Positions 1 through 4,525 of a DNA stretch of 7,901 bases are shown piece by piece. The notes beneath the pieces were generated by a model that searched no databases, was not told the DNA's origin, and saw nothing but the letters and a program-made list of their open reading frames with translations. Made by a program: the position numbers and the translations under genes. Source of the DNA: Sphingopyxis sp. (GTDB taxonomy: Bacteria > Pseudomonadota > Alphaproteobacteria > Sphingomonadales > Sphingomonadaceae). Location of the stretch: the NCBI GenBank assembly GCA_026125835.1, contig JAHCKJ010000090.1, positions 1 to 7,901 of the forward strand, read 5' to 3'. The first letter of the stretch is position 1, and the number at the start of each line of letters is the position of its first letter.

Positions 1-38
1 CCGATATTGACGAAATTGGTGGCGGAGACAGATAACAC
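1..38 (-). CDS. metH: Methionine synthase, folate/cobalamin half (MetH C-terminal part), first codons only
   Basis: Only the first 12 codons and two bases lie in the window; the gene continues past position 1. Reading the minus strand from the GTG at 38-36 gives MLSVSATNFVNIG. The TNFVNIG part matches the start of the pterin-binding (methyltetrahydrofolate) domain of MetH, which usually continues as FVNIGERTNVTGS. In many alphaproteobacteria MetH is split in two, and the upstream gene here ends just after the homocysteine-binding domain, so the folate, cobalamin and reactivation domains are expected from this gene. GTG is the only usable start: the frame upstream to the TAA at 140-138 has no ATG, GTG or TTG. 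The ribosome site is weak (GGAA about 5 bases before GTG). The visible peptide is short, so the call rests on the motif plus context. Confidence 0.72.
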   Translation of the reverse strand, partial: MLSVSATNFVNI

Positions 39-45
39 TATTATT

Positions 46-126
46 CCGTTCGTTTCGAGCGAAGTCGAGAAACGTCCACGCGACGCTGAGCCCTGAACGT
101 GTCTCGACTTCGCTCGACACGAACGG
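46..126. repeat. Paired-hairpin repeat (REPIN-like) between the two metH halves
   Basis: Two 29-base arms, 46-74 and 98-126, are inverted copies of each other with only two differences, separated by 23 bases. Each arm is also nearly self-complementary (for example CGTTTCGA against TCGAGAAACG), so it can fold into its own hairpin. The two differences are compensatory: position 54 pairs with 71 as T-A in the left arm, and the matching pair in the right arm, 101 with 118, is G-C. Two REP-like hairpins in opposite orientation form the layout called REPIN. Similar sequences ending in GACACGAACGG are, as far as I recall, dispersed in sphingomonad genomes; that needs a genome search. It fills most of the 99 bases between the stop of one metH half and the start of the other. 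Confidence 0.8.
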
Positions 127-137
127 ATGTTTGGGCG

Positions 138-1187
138 TTATGCCGCCATCGTGAACGGCTCCAGCCCCGCCAGCCGCGTCCGCACCGGCACCTGCGGGAT
201 TTCGCGCGCGGGCAATCCCGCGACCGCCTTTGCCATCGCCGCGATATGCGCCGGGGTCGAGCCGCAGCAACCGCCGAGGATGTTGACCTGGCCATGATCG
301 GCCCATTCGCGCACCAGTTCCGCCGTGGTCTCGGGCAGCTCGTCATATTCGCCGAGCTCGTTGGGCAGGCCCGCGTTCGGATAGACCATCACCAGCGCGT
401 CGGCGAGGTCGGACAACACCTTGACGTGCGGCCGCAGCTGCGATGCCCCGAACGAGCAGTTGAGGCCGATGGTCAGCGGCTTGGCATGGCGCACCGCATA
501 CCAGAAGGCCTCGACCGTATGCCCCGACAGGTTGCGTCCCGACAGGTCGGTCAGCGTCATCGAGATCATCAGCGGCAACTCGCGCCCGACCTTGGCCTCG
601 GCCTCCAGCGTCGCCGCGATCCCCGCCTTGGCGTTGAGCGTATCGAAAATCGTCTCGATCAGGATGAAGTCGGCGCCGCCCTCGGCCAGCGCGACGACCT
701 GTTCCAGATAAACCTCCTTCAATTCGTCGAAGTCGATCTCGCGAAAGCCGGGGTTGTTGACGTCGGGCGACAGTGACAGCGTCTTGTTCGTCGGCCCGAC
801 CGCGCCCGCGACGAAGCGGCGGCGGCCGTCGATGCCTTCATATTTGACCGCGGTTTCGCGGCCCAATCGTGCGCTTTCGCGGTTGATGTCACCAACCAGA
901 TGCTCGGCGCCATAATCGGCCTGGCTGATCCGGTTGGCGCTGAAGGTGTTGGTCGACACGATATCCGACCCCGCCGCCAGATAGGCCTCGCCGATCGCGG
1001 CAACGATATCGGGGCGGGTCAGCGCCAATATGTCGTTATTGCCCTTTTGATCGTGCGTCAGGCCGAGCGAACCCGCATAATCGGCCTCGGTCAGCTTGCG
1101 GTCCTGGATCTGGGTGCCCCAGCCGCCGTCGGTGAGCAGGATGCGCTCTTTCGCCGCGGCCAGCAATGCCTCACGAGCGGTCATCAT
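138..1187 (-). CDS. metH: Methionine synthase, homocysteine-binding half (MetH N-terminal domain)
   Basis: This 349-residue cytoplasmic protein is the homocysteine S-methyltransferase barrel of cobalamin-dependent methionine synthase. It would bind and activate homocysteine and receive a methyl group from cobalamin carried by the partner half encoded next. Visible motifs are TDGGWGTQIQ (19-28), STNTFSAN (78-85), GLNCSFGA (241-248) and GGCCGS (305-310). Cys244, Cys307 and Cys308 are the expected zinc-binding thiols (Cys247, 310 and 311 in E. coli MetH). The full E. coli enzyme is about 1,230 residues, so this is the N-terminal part only, ending with a short linker (RLAGLEPFTMAA). The start is the ATG at 1187 because GGAGGAA lies 6 bases upstream; a TTG five codons earlier overlaps that ribosome site and is unlikely. 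Genes before and after are metF and the other metH half. Natural splitting of MetH is known in alphaproteobacteria, so the short length is not a sign of decay. Confidence 0.93.
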   Translation of the reverse strand: MMTAREALLAAAKERILLTDGGWGTQIQDRKLTEADYAGSLGLTHDQKGNNDILALTRPDIVAAIGEAYLAAGSDIVSTNTFSANRISQADYGAEHLVGDINRESARLGRETAVKYEGIDGRRRFVAGAVGPTNKTLSLSPDVNNPGFREIDFDELKEVYLEQVVALAEGGADFILIETIFDTLNAKAGIAATLEAEAKVGRELPLMISMTLTDLSGRNLSGHTVEAFWYAVRHAKPLTIGLNCSFGASQLRPHVKVLSDLADALVMVYPNAGLPNELGEYDELPETTAELVREWADHGQVNILGGCCGSTPAHIAAMAKAVAGLPAREIPQVPVRTRLAGLEPFTMAA

Positions 1188-1193
1188 CGACGG

Positions 1194-1200
1194 TTCCTCC
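1194..1200 (-). promoter_or_regulatory. Shine-Dalgarno site that sets the metH start
   Basis: On the minus strand this reads GGAGGAA, 6 bases before the ATG at 1187, which favours that ATG over the in-frame TTG at 1202. Its first three bases (1198-1200) belong to the end of the inverted repeat described at 1198-1292, so part of the site may have come from the repeat. Confidence 0.8.
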
Positions 1201-1292
1201 AATAAATAGGGACAGTCCCTATTTTTAGGCGAGCGACGGTTGGGCTGCCCGCCTCAAACTCAGAAAAATAGGGACTGTCCCTATTTATTGGA
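1198..1292. repeat. Perfect 29-bp inverted repeat of two palindromes (REPIN/MITE-like) between metF and metH
   Basis: Bases 1198-1226 and 1264-1292 are exact reverse complements of each other (29 of 29), separated by 37 bases. Each arm is itself a palindrome with one central base: AAATAGGGAC and GTCCCTATTT flank a single A (left) or T (right). The interior carries a weaker inverted pair, AGGCG at 1227-1231 and CGCCT at 1250-1254. The arms are AT-rich at their ends, unlike the GC-rich surroundings, which suggests an inserted element. GGGACTGTCCC-type palindromes are, from memory, often found near Y1 (REP-associated tyrosine) transposases. No transposase gene is present, so this would be a non-autonomous copy. 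It almost fills the space between the metF stop (1303) and the metH ribosome site. Confidence 0.88.
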
Positions 1293-1302
1293 CCTGCGGC
1301 GG

Positions 1303-2244
1303 TCATGCGGCTTTTTCCGCCGCAGGGACTGTCGCCGGCCGCAGACCCAGCAGATGACAAATGGCATAGCTGAGTTCGGCGCGGTTCAAGGTGTAGAAAT
1401 GGAAATCGCGGACGCCGCCCGCATAAAGGCGACGGCACATTTCGGCTGCGACGGTCGCCGCAACCAGCTGGCGCGCGCCGGGGTGATCGTCGAGCCCGTC
1501 GAACAGCGACACCATCCACGCCGGGATCGCGGTGCCGCACATGTCGGCCATGCGGCGCGTCTGCGACACGTTCGATACGGGCAAGATTCCGGGGATGATC
1601 GGCGCGTCGATCCCCGCCGCCGCGGCATTGTCACGAAAGCGCAGGAAACTGTCGGGCGAGAAAAAGAATTGCGTGATCGCGCGCGTCGCCCCGGCGTCGA
1701 TTTTGCGCTTCAGATTGTCGAGGTCCGATTGCGGGCAATCGGCGTCGGGGTGGGTTTCGGGATAGGCGGCGACCGAAATATCGAAAGGCGCCACCGCTTT
1801 CAGTCCGGCGACCAACTCGATCGCATTGGCATAGCCTTCGGGATGCGCCCGATACGGCGCGCCGCCCGGAACATCACCGCGCAGCGCGACGATATGGCGC
1901 ACCCCCGCCTCCCAATAAGCCTCCGCCACTTCGTTGATTTCGGCGCGCGACGCCTCGACGCAGGTCAGGTGCGCCGCCGGCGGCACGGCGCTTTCCGCGG
2001 CGATGCGCGCGACGGTCGCATGAGTGCGCTCGCGTGTTGATCCGCCCGCGCCGTAGGTCACCGACACGAAGCGCGGCGCCAAGGGCTCCAGCGTGCGGAA
2101 CGTGTCCCACAGCTGCGCTTCCATCTTTTCGGTCTTGGGCGGGAAAAATTCGAAGCTGACGCCGATGTCACCGTCCAGATTGGCGAACAGCGGCGACGCC
2201 GCGGCGCGGCGCGCCTCCGCGAGCGAGTTCAAGTTCGACGTCAT
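1303..2244 (-). CDS. metF: Methylenetetrahydrofolate reductase (MetF)
   Basis: This 313-residue FAD enzyme reduces 5,10-methylenetetrahydrofolate to 5-methyltetrahydrofolate, the methyl donor for the methionine synthase encoded downstream. Length and sequence fit the bacterial MetF family throughout. Visible motifs are SFEFFPPKTEK (30-40) with Glu32, FVSVTYGAGGSTRERT (59-74), ALRGDVP (120-126) with Asp124, TQFFF (191-195) with Gln192, and PGILPVSN (218-225). Glu32, Asp124 and Gln192 correspond to the substrate-binding and catalytic E. coli residues Glu28, Asp120 and Gln183. The carboxy end HFYTLNR (282-288) is also typical. Its ATG overlaps the TGA of the upstream regulator as ATGA, so translation is probably coupled; the ribosome site (AAAAGG, about 8 bases upstream) is weak. 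It is the second gene of the operon. Confidence 0.96.
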   Translation of the reverse strand: MTSNLNSLAEARRAAASPLFANLDGDIGVSFEFFPPKTEKMEAQLWDTFRTLEPLAPRFVSVTYGAGGSTRERTHATVARIAAESAVPPAAHLTCVEASRAEINEVAEAYWEAGVRHIVALRGDVPGGAPYRAHPEGYANAIELVAGLKAVAPFDISVAAYPETHPDADCPQSDLDNLKRKIDAGATRAITQFFFSPDSFLRFRDNAAAAGIDAPIIPGILPVSNVSQTRRMADMCGTAIPAWMVSLFDGLDDHPGARQLVAATVAAEMCRRLYAGGVRDFHFYTLNRAELSYAICHLLGLRPATVPAAEKAA

Positions 2245-3233
2245 GCCGCGAGCCTTTTGGGTTGGCCGTCGCCATCATGGGCGACCGGCGGTTGATCTTC
2301 ATCGCTGCGGCGGCGGCCAAGCCAGAGCTTGACCGCCAGTTCGCCGCCTTCAAGCGTCCGGGTGTTTTCCAGCAGCAGACCGGCCGAAGCGAACCAGCCG
2401 CGGATCTGCGCGTCCGAAAAGCCGAGCCTGGCGTGCGCGGCCTGATTGCGTAGCGCCTCGTCCTCGTGCGGCGCGAAATCGACGATCAGCAAATGGCCGC
2501 CGCCGCGCAGCACGCGGCTTGCCTCGGCAATCACCCGGTCGGGTTCGTGCGCGAAATGCAGCGCCTGGTGGATGACGATGGTGTCGACGCTGGCATCGGC
2601 GACCGGCAGGTTCAGGAAATCGCCCTGCACCAGATCCACCGGAACCGGCTGGCCCGCCAGCTTGCTGCGTGCGACACGCAACATTTCGGGGCTGCGGTCG
2701 AGCGCAGTGATACGGCGCGCGGTCGGCGCAAAGATTTCGGCCATCCGGCCGGTGCCGGTGCCGATGTCGAGCAGATGGCCAAGCCGCCGGTTGTGCATCA
2801 TCGCCAACATCGCCGCCTCGACCTCGCTTTCGGCAACATGGCGCGAGCGGATTGCATCCCATTCGGCAGCATGTTCGGCGAAATAGCGTTCGGCCGCCGC
2901 CACACGTTCCTGGCGCACCGCCGCCAGCCGCCGCGCGTCGTGCGCAATGACCAACGCCTCGCGTGCCGAAAACGGCCATTTTTCGGCTTGACCAATCACC
3001 TCGGCAACCGGACCATCGACCACGATCCGCAGAAACACCCAGCTGCCTTCGCGGCGGCGCTCGACAATGCCCGCTTCGGCGAGGATACGGACGTGGCGGG
3101 ACACGCGCGGCTGGCTTTGGTCGAGCACCACTGCCAGTTCGCCGATCGCCAGTTCCATTTCGCGGAGCAACGCCACGACTCGCAGTCGCGTCGGATCGGC
3201 CAGGGCGCGGAAGATGTCGATCAGCTCGCTCAT
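2241..3233 (-). CDS. ArsR-family regulator fused to a SAM-dependent methyltransferase domain
   Basis: This 330-residue protein has two parts. Residues 1-90 are an ArsR winged helix (IFRALADPTRLRVVALL at 7-23; recognition helix region SQPRVSRHVRILAEAG, 40-55; wing around REGSWVF, 61-67). Residues 130-305 are a class I methyltransferase fold, with the SAM-binding loop LLDIGTGTG (154-162), acidic Asp179 at the end of strand 2, GDFLNLP (204-210) and VLRGGGHLLIVDF (241-253). I see no cysteine in the protein, so it lacks the CVC metal site of arsenic or zinc sensors. Fusions of this kind next to metF and metH are common in alphaproteobacteria. I infer that the second domain senses SAM or S-adenosylhomocysteine, like SahR-type ArsR regulators of the methionine cycle; catalysis is not shown. 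It is the first gene of the operon and starts right after a promoter-operator. There is no ribosome site before the ATG, so its mRNA may be nearly leaderless. Downstream in-frame starts would remove part of the winged helix. Confidence 0.88.
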   Translation of the reverse strand: MSELIDIFRALADPTRLRVVALLREMELAIGELAVVLDQSQPRVSRHVRILAEAGIVERRREGSWVFLRIVVDGPVAEVIGQAEKWPFSAREALVIAHDARRLAAVRQERVAAAERYFAEHAAEWDAIRSRHVAESEVEAAMLAMMHNRRLGHLLDIGTGTGRMAEIFAPTARRITALDRSPEMLRVARSKLAGQPVPVDLVQGDFLNLPVADASVDTIVIHQALHFAHEPDRVIAEASRVLRGGGHLLIVDFAPHEDEALRNQAAHARLGFSDAQIRGWFASAGLLLENTRTLEGGELAVKLWLGRRRSDEDQPPVAHDGDGQPKRLAA

Positions 3234-3240
3234 GGGAAGT

Positions 3241-3262
3241 CATATAAAGCTTTCTTTATATG
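3241..3262. promoter_or_regulatory. Probable operator of the methionine operon
   Basis: Two perfect 9-base arms, CATATAAAG and CTTTATATG, flank four bases. The AT-rich palindrome stands out in GC-rich DNA and covers the spacer and -10 box of the promoter, 8 bases before the regulator ATG. Its position and symmetry fit binding by a dimeric ArsR protein, most simply the one encoded next, as a repressor. The ligand is inferred, not seen. Confidence 0.82.
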
Positions 3263-3269
3263 TGGTCAA
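3241..3269 (-). promoter_or_regulatory. Sigma-70-like promoter of the regulator-metF-metH operon
   Basis: On the minus strand TTGACC (3269-3264) is followed after 17 bases by TATATG (3246-3241). The -35 box matches 5 of 6 consensus bases and the -10 box 4 of 6, at the optimal spacing. Transcription would begin about 7 bases further on, at roughly 3234, one base before the ATG at 3233, giving an almost leaderless mRNA. Confidence 0.68.
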
Positions 3270-3299
3270 CCGCGCAGCAAGCGCCTATTTCCGCGGCGA

Positions 3300-3315
3300 C
3301 GGGCGCCTGCGCCCG
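3300..3315. other. GC-rich hairpin in the 192-base gap before the first lipoprotein gene
   Basis: CGGGCG and CGCCCG pair around a CCTG loop, with more pairing possible from CGGCG upstream to CGCCG downstream. No T-run follows on the plus strand, so it is not a classic terminator. The rest of the gap between the divergent promoters (3270-3462) holds no gene that I can support and no clear plus-strand promoter. Confidence 0.4.
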
Positions 3316-3410
3316 CCGATGGCATCAAAACATCGGGGAGGCCGTAAAAAACCGCGTTGCGCGGAATTTTGCGAACGCGTAAATCCGTGCGCGATTGGCA
3401 TCATCCGGGA

Positions 3411-3441
3411 TCGATCAGTTCCTGTGCCGGTCGATCAGTTC
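3411..3441 (+). promoter_or_regulatory. Direct repeat upstream of the first lipoprotein gene
   Basis: The 11-base word TCGATCAGTTC occurs at 3411-3421 and again at 3431-3441, exactly 20 bases apart, which is about two helical turns. It lies 22-52 bases before the ATG. This could be a pair of regulator half-sites or part of a folded leader. No known motif is recognised. Confidence 0.4.
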
Positions 3442-3462
3442 AAACCGAGAGGGGTTTCCCAC

Positions 3463-3768
3463 ATGAAAAAATCGATCACTCTGTCGCTCGTCCTTGCCGC
3501 TTCGATGGGCCTGGCCGCTTGCGGTGAAAAGGCTGCCGACAACAGCGCCGCGACCACCGAAGACGCCGCGACCGTCGAAGGCGCCGCTGACGGCGCGATG
3601 GAAGCTGCCGAAGGCGCTGCCGACGCTGCTGCGGCTGCCGAAGGCGCTGCCGATGCGGCCGCTGCCGGCGATGCCGCGACCGCAACCGACAAGGCCGCCG
3701 AAGCTTCGGCTGCTGCCAAGGAAGCTGCCGACGCCGCCAAGGGCGCGATGGAAGAAGCCAAGAAATAA
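3463..3768 (+). CDS. Small alanine-rich lipoprotein (101 aa)
   Basis: The product has a clear lipoprotein signal: MKK, a hydrophobic stretch and the lipobox LAAC, with acylated Cys at residue 20. The mature 82 residues are roughly half alanine, the rest mostly Glu, Asp, Lys, Gly and Thr, and should form a long charged helix with no recognisable catalytic domain. Residues 48-67 contain a 10-residue repeat (AAEGAADAAA twice), matched in DNA by a 20-base word repeated at 3604-3623 and 3634-3653. The start at 3463 is supported by GAGAGGGG 8 bases upstream and by the signal peptide; the open frame extends further upstream without coding character. It is related in design to the product of 3944-4240. 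The location is probably the envelope (outer membrane or periplasmic face); the function is unknown. Low-complexity composition makes similarity searches unreliable. Confidence 0.85.
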   Translation: MKKSITLSLVLAASMGLAACGEKAADNSAATTEDAATVEGAADGAMEAAEGAADAAAAAEGAADAAAAGDAATATDKAAEASAAAKEAADAAKGAMEEAKK

Positions 3769-3804
3769 GCTTCTTTCCGGCATTTTTGCCGAAAGCATTC
3801 AAGG

Positions 3805-3842
3805 GGGGTCGTCGGCTTGCCGGCGGCCCTCTTTGTCCTTTT
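3805..3842 (+). terminator. Rho-independent terminator after the first lipoprotein gene
   Basis: GGGTCGTCGG (3806-3815) pairs with CCGGCGGCCC (3820-3829) around a CTTG loop, with two G-U pairs and a further G-U at 3805/3830. It is followed by a T-rich stretch ending in TCCTTTT. A second small hairpin (TTGTCC 3833-3838 with GGACAA 3844-3849) overlaps the tail. It lies 37 bases after the stop codon. Confidence 0.68.
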
Positions 3843-3902
3843 GGGACAAGGGTCCCCAGCGCTGTTGCCAAGCCCCCGATCCGTCGCTAACCCTCTGAAC
3901 CC

Positions 3903-3922
3903 ATGACCGGGTCACCGGTCAT
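3903..3922. promoter_or_regulatory. Inverted repeat upstream of the second lipoprotein gene
   Basis: ATGACCGG and CCGGTCAT form a perfect 8-base inverted repeat around GTCA, 21 bases before the ATG at 3944 and just upstream of its ribosome site. It could be an operator or a leader hairpin. I see no clear promoter boxes around it. Confidence 0.42.
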
Positions 3923-3943
3923 CCCATTCGAAAGGAATTACCC

Positions 3944-4240
3944 ATGCGCAAAATTCTCATCGCTTCGATGGCCGCCGCGGCCTTCAGCCTGACCGCCTGC
4001 TCGGAAAAGACCCAGGACGCCGCGGGTGAAACCGCCGACGCGATGGCCGAAGATGTCGCCGCGACCGGTGACGCCATGGCCGAAGGCGCTGCCGATGCCG
4101 CCGACGCGACCGCCGAAGCAGCGGCCGGTGCCGGCAACGCCGTCGAAGGCACCGTGAACGCCGCAGGCGACGCCGCCGCCGCCGCGGGCGACAAGATCAA
4201 GGAAGAAACCGCGAAGGCCGAAGCCAACGACAAGAAGTAA
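3944..4240 (+). CDS. Small alanine-rich lipoprotein (98 aa), relative of the preceding one
   Basis: The signal sequence MRKILIASMAAAAFSLTAC ends in the lipobox LTAC, with Cys19 as the acylation site, followed by SEK as in the neighbour (GEK). The mature part is rich in Ala, Glu, Asp, Gly and Thr and looks helical, ending in a charged KIKEETAKAEANDKK tail. The start is supported by AAAGGAA 6 bases upstream. It shares design and a 20-base DNA word (4079-4098, identical to 3637-3656) with the gene before it, which suggests tandem duplication or exchange between the copies. A strong terminator follows. The function is unknown: a structural or stress-related envelope lipoprotein is possible, but nothing in the sequence decides it. 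Confidence 0.85.
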   Translation: MRKILIASMAAAAFSLTACSEKTQDAAGETADAMAEDVAATGDAMAEGAADAADATAEAAAGAGNAVEGTVNAAGDAAAAAGDKIKEETAKAEANDKK

Positions 4241-4268
4241 GTCGCAGGCTTGCCTTCGGGCCGGTATC

Positions 4269-4302
4269 AAGGGCTCCGTCCGCAGGGACGGAGCCCTTTT
4301 TT
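4269..4302 (+). terminator. Strong rho-independent terminator after the second lipoprotein gene
   Basis: GGGCTCCGTCC (4271-4281) pairs perfectly with GGACGGAGCCC (4286-4296) around GCAG, extended by AA/TT, and is followed by TTTTTT (4297-4302). It ends only 13 bases before the ATG of the next gene, so it also lies in the leader of that gene. Confidence 0.92.
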
Positions 4303-4315
4303 GCTGGAGAATGGG

Positions 4316-4525
4316 ATGCGCAAAACCGGTTATACCCTGATCGCCGTGGCGCTGCTGGCTGGCTGCAGCCGGACCGACAACGAGCCTGGTCCCGGCGGGG
4401 TTACTGTCAGCGAAGCCAAGGCGCTCGACGATGCGGCTGCGATGCTGGAAAGCCGCGACGGCTCGGCAGCCGGCGGCGGTGCGGGCGCCGGCGAAAAAAC
4501 GTCCGGCAAGGAAAAATCCGAATGA
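4316..4525 (+). CDS. Small lipoprotein (69 aa) of unknown function
   Basis: The signal MRKTGYTLIAVALLAGC carries the lipobox LAGC with Cys17 as the acylation site. The mature part has a short acidic helix-like stretch (VTVSEAKALDDAAAMLESR, 30-48), then a flexible Gly/Ala run and a charged tail (EKTSGKEKSE). It is less alanine-rich than the two preceding lipoproteins and is not clearly their copy. The ATG at 4316 is chosen because GGAGA lies 5 bases upstream and it begins the signal peptide; an earlier in-frame start would place the terminator hairpin inside the coding region. Its TGA overlaps the ATG of the DJ-1/PfpI gene, so the two are probably cotranslated. No promoter fits between the terminator and the start. 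I do not recognise a named family. Confidence 0.75.
   Translation: MRKTGYTLIAVALLAGCSRTDNEPGPGGVTVSEAKALDDAAAMLESRDGSAAGGGAGAGEKTSGKEKSE

Noticed and set aside
41..346. Minus-strand open frame of 101 residues running from metH through the repeat at 46-126.
   Set aside because: It lies out of frame with metH, and its end is simply the translated hairpin repeat. Such frames recur wherever repeats of this kind occur.
99..776. Open frame of 225 residues on the plus strand opposite metH.
   Set aside because: It is a shadow of the metH half, with Arg/His-rich composition, no ribosome site and no recognisable motif.
1184..1202. TTG at 1202 as the metH start, giving 354 residues.
   Set aside because: It overlaps the Shine-Dalgarno sequence GGAGGAA and the end of the repeat. 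The ATG at 1187 has ideal spacing.
1201..1289. CRISPR-like reading of the repeated palindromes.
   Set aside because: There are only two copies, and they are in inverted rather than direct orientation, so this is not an array.
1240..2040. Open frame of 266 residues on the plus strand opposite metF.
   Set aside because: It begins inside the inverted-repeat element and runs antisense to metF, with low-complexity Arg/Asp-rich content.
2466..3347. Open frame of 293 residues on the plus strand opposite the regulator gene, plus a minus-strand frame of 297 residues at 2350-3243.
   Set aside because: Both are compositional shadows of the ArsR-methyltransferase gene, whose domains account for the region.
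3351..3393. Possible plus-strand promoter TTGCGC with TAAATC at 17 bases.
   Set aside because: Each box matches only 3 of 6 consensus bases, which is expected by chance in this stretch.
3067..3462. Upstream extension of the first lipoprotein reading frame.
   Set aside because: The extension covers the divergent promoter and the antisense of the regulator gene, and would bury the lipoprotein signal inside the protein.
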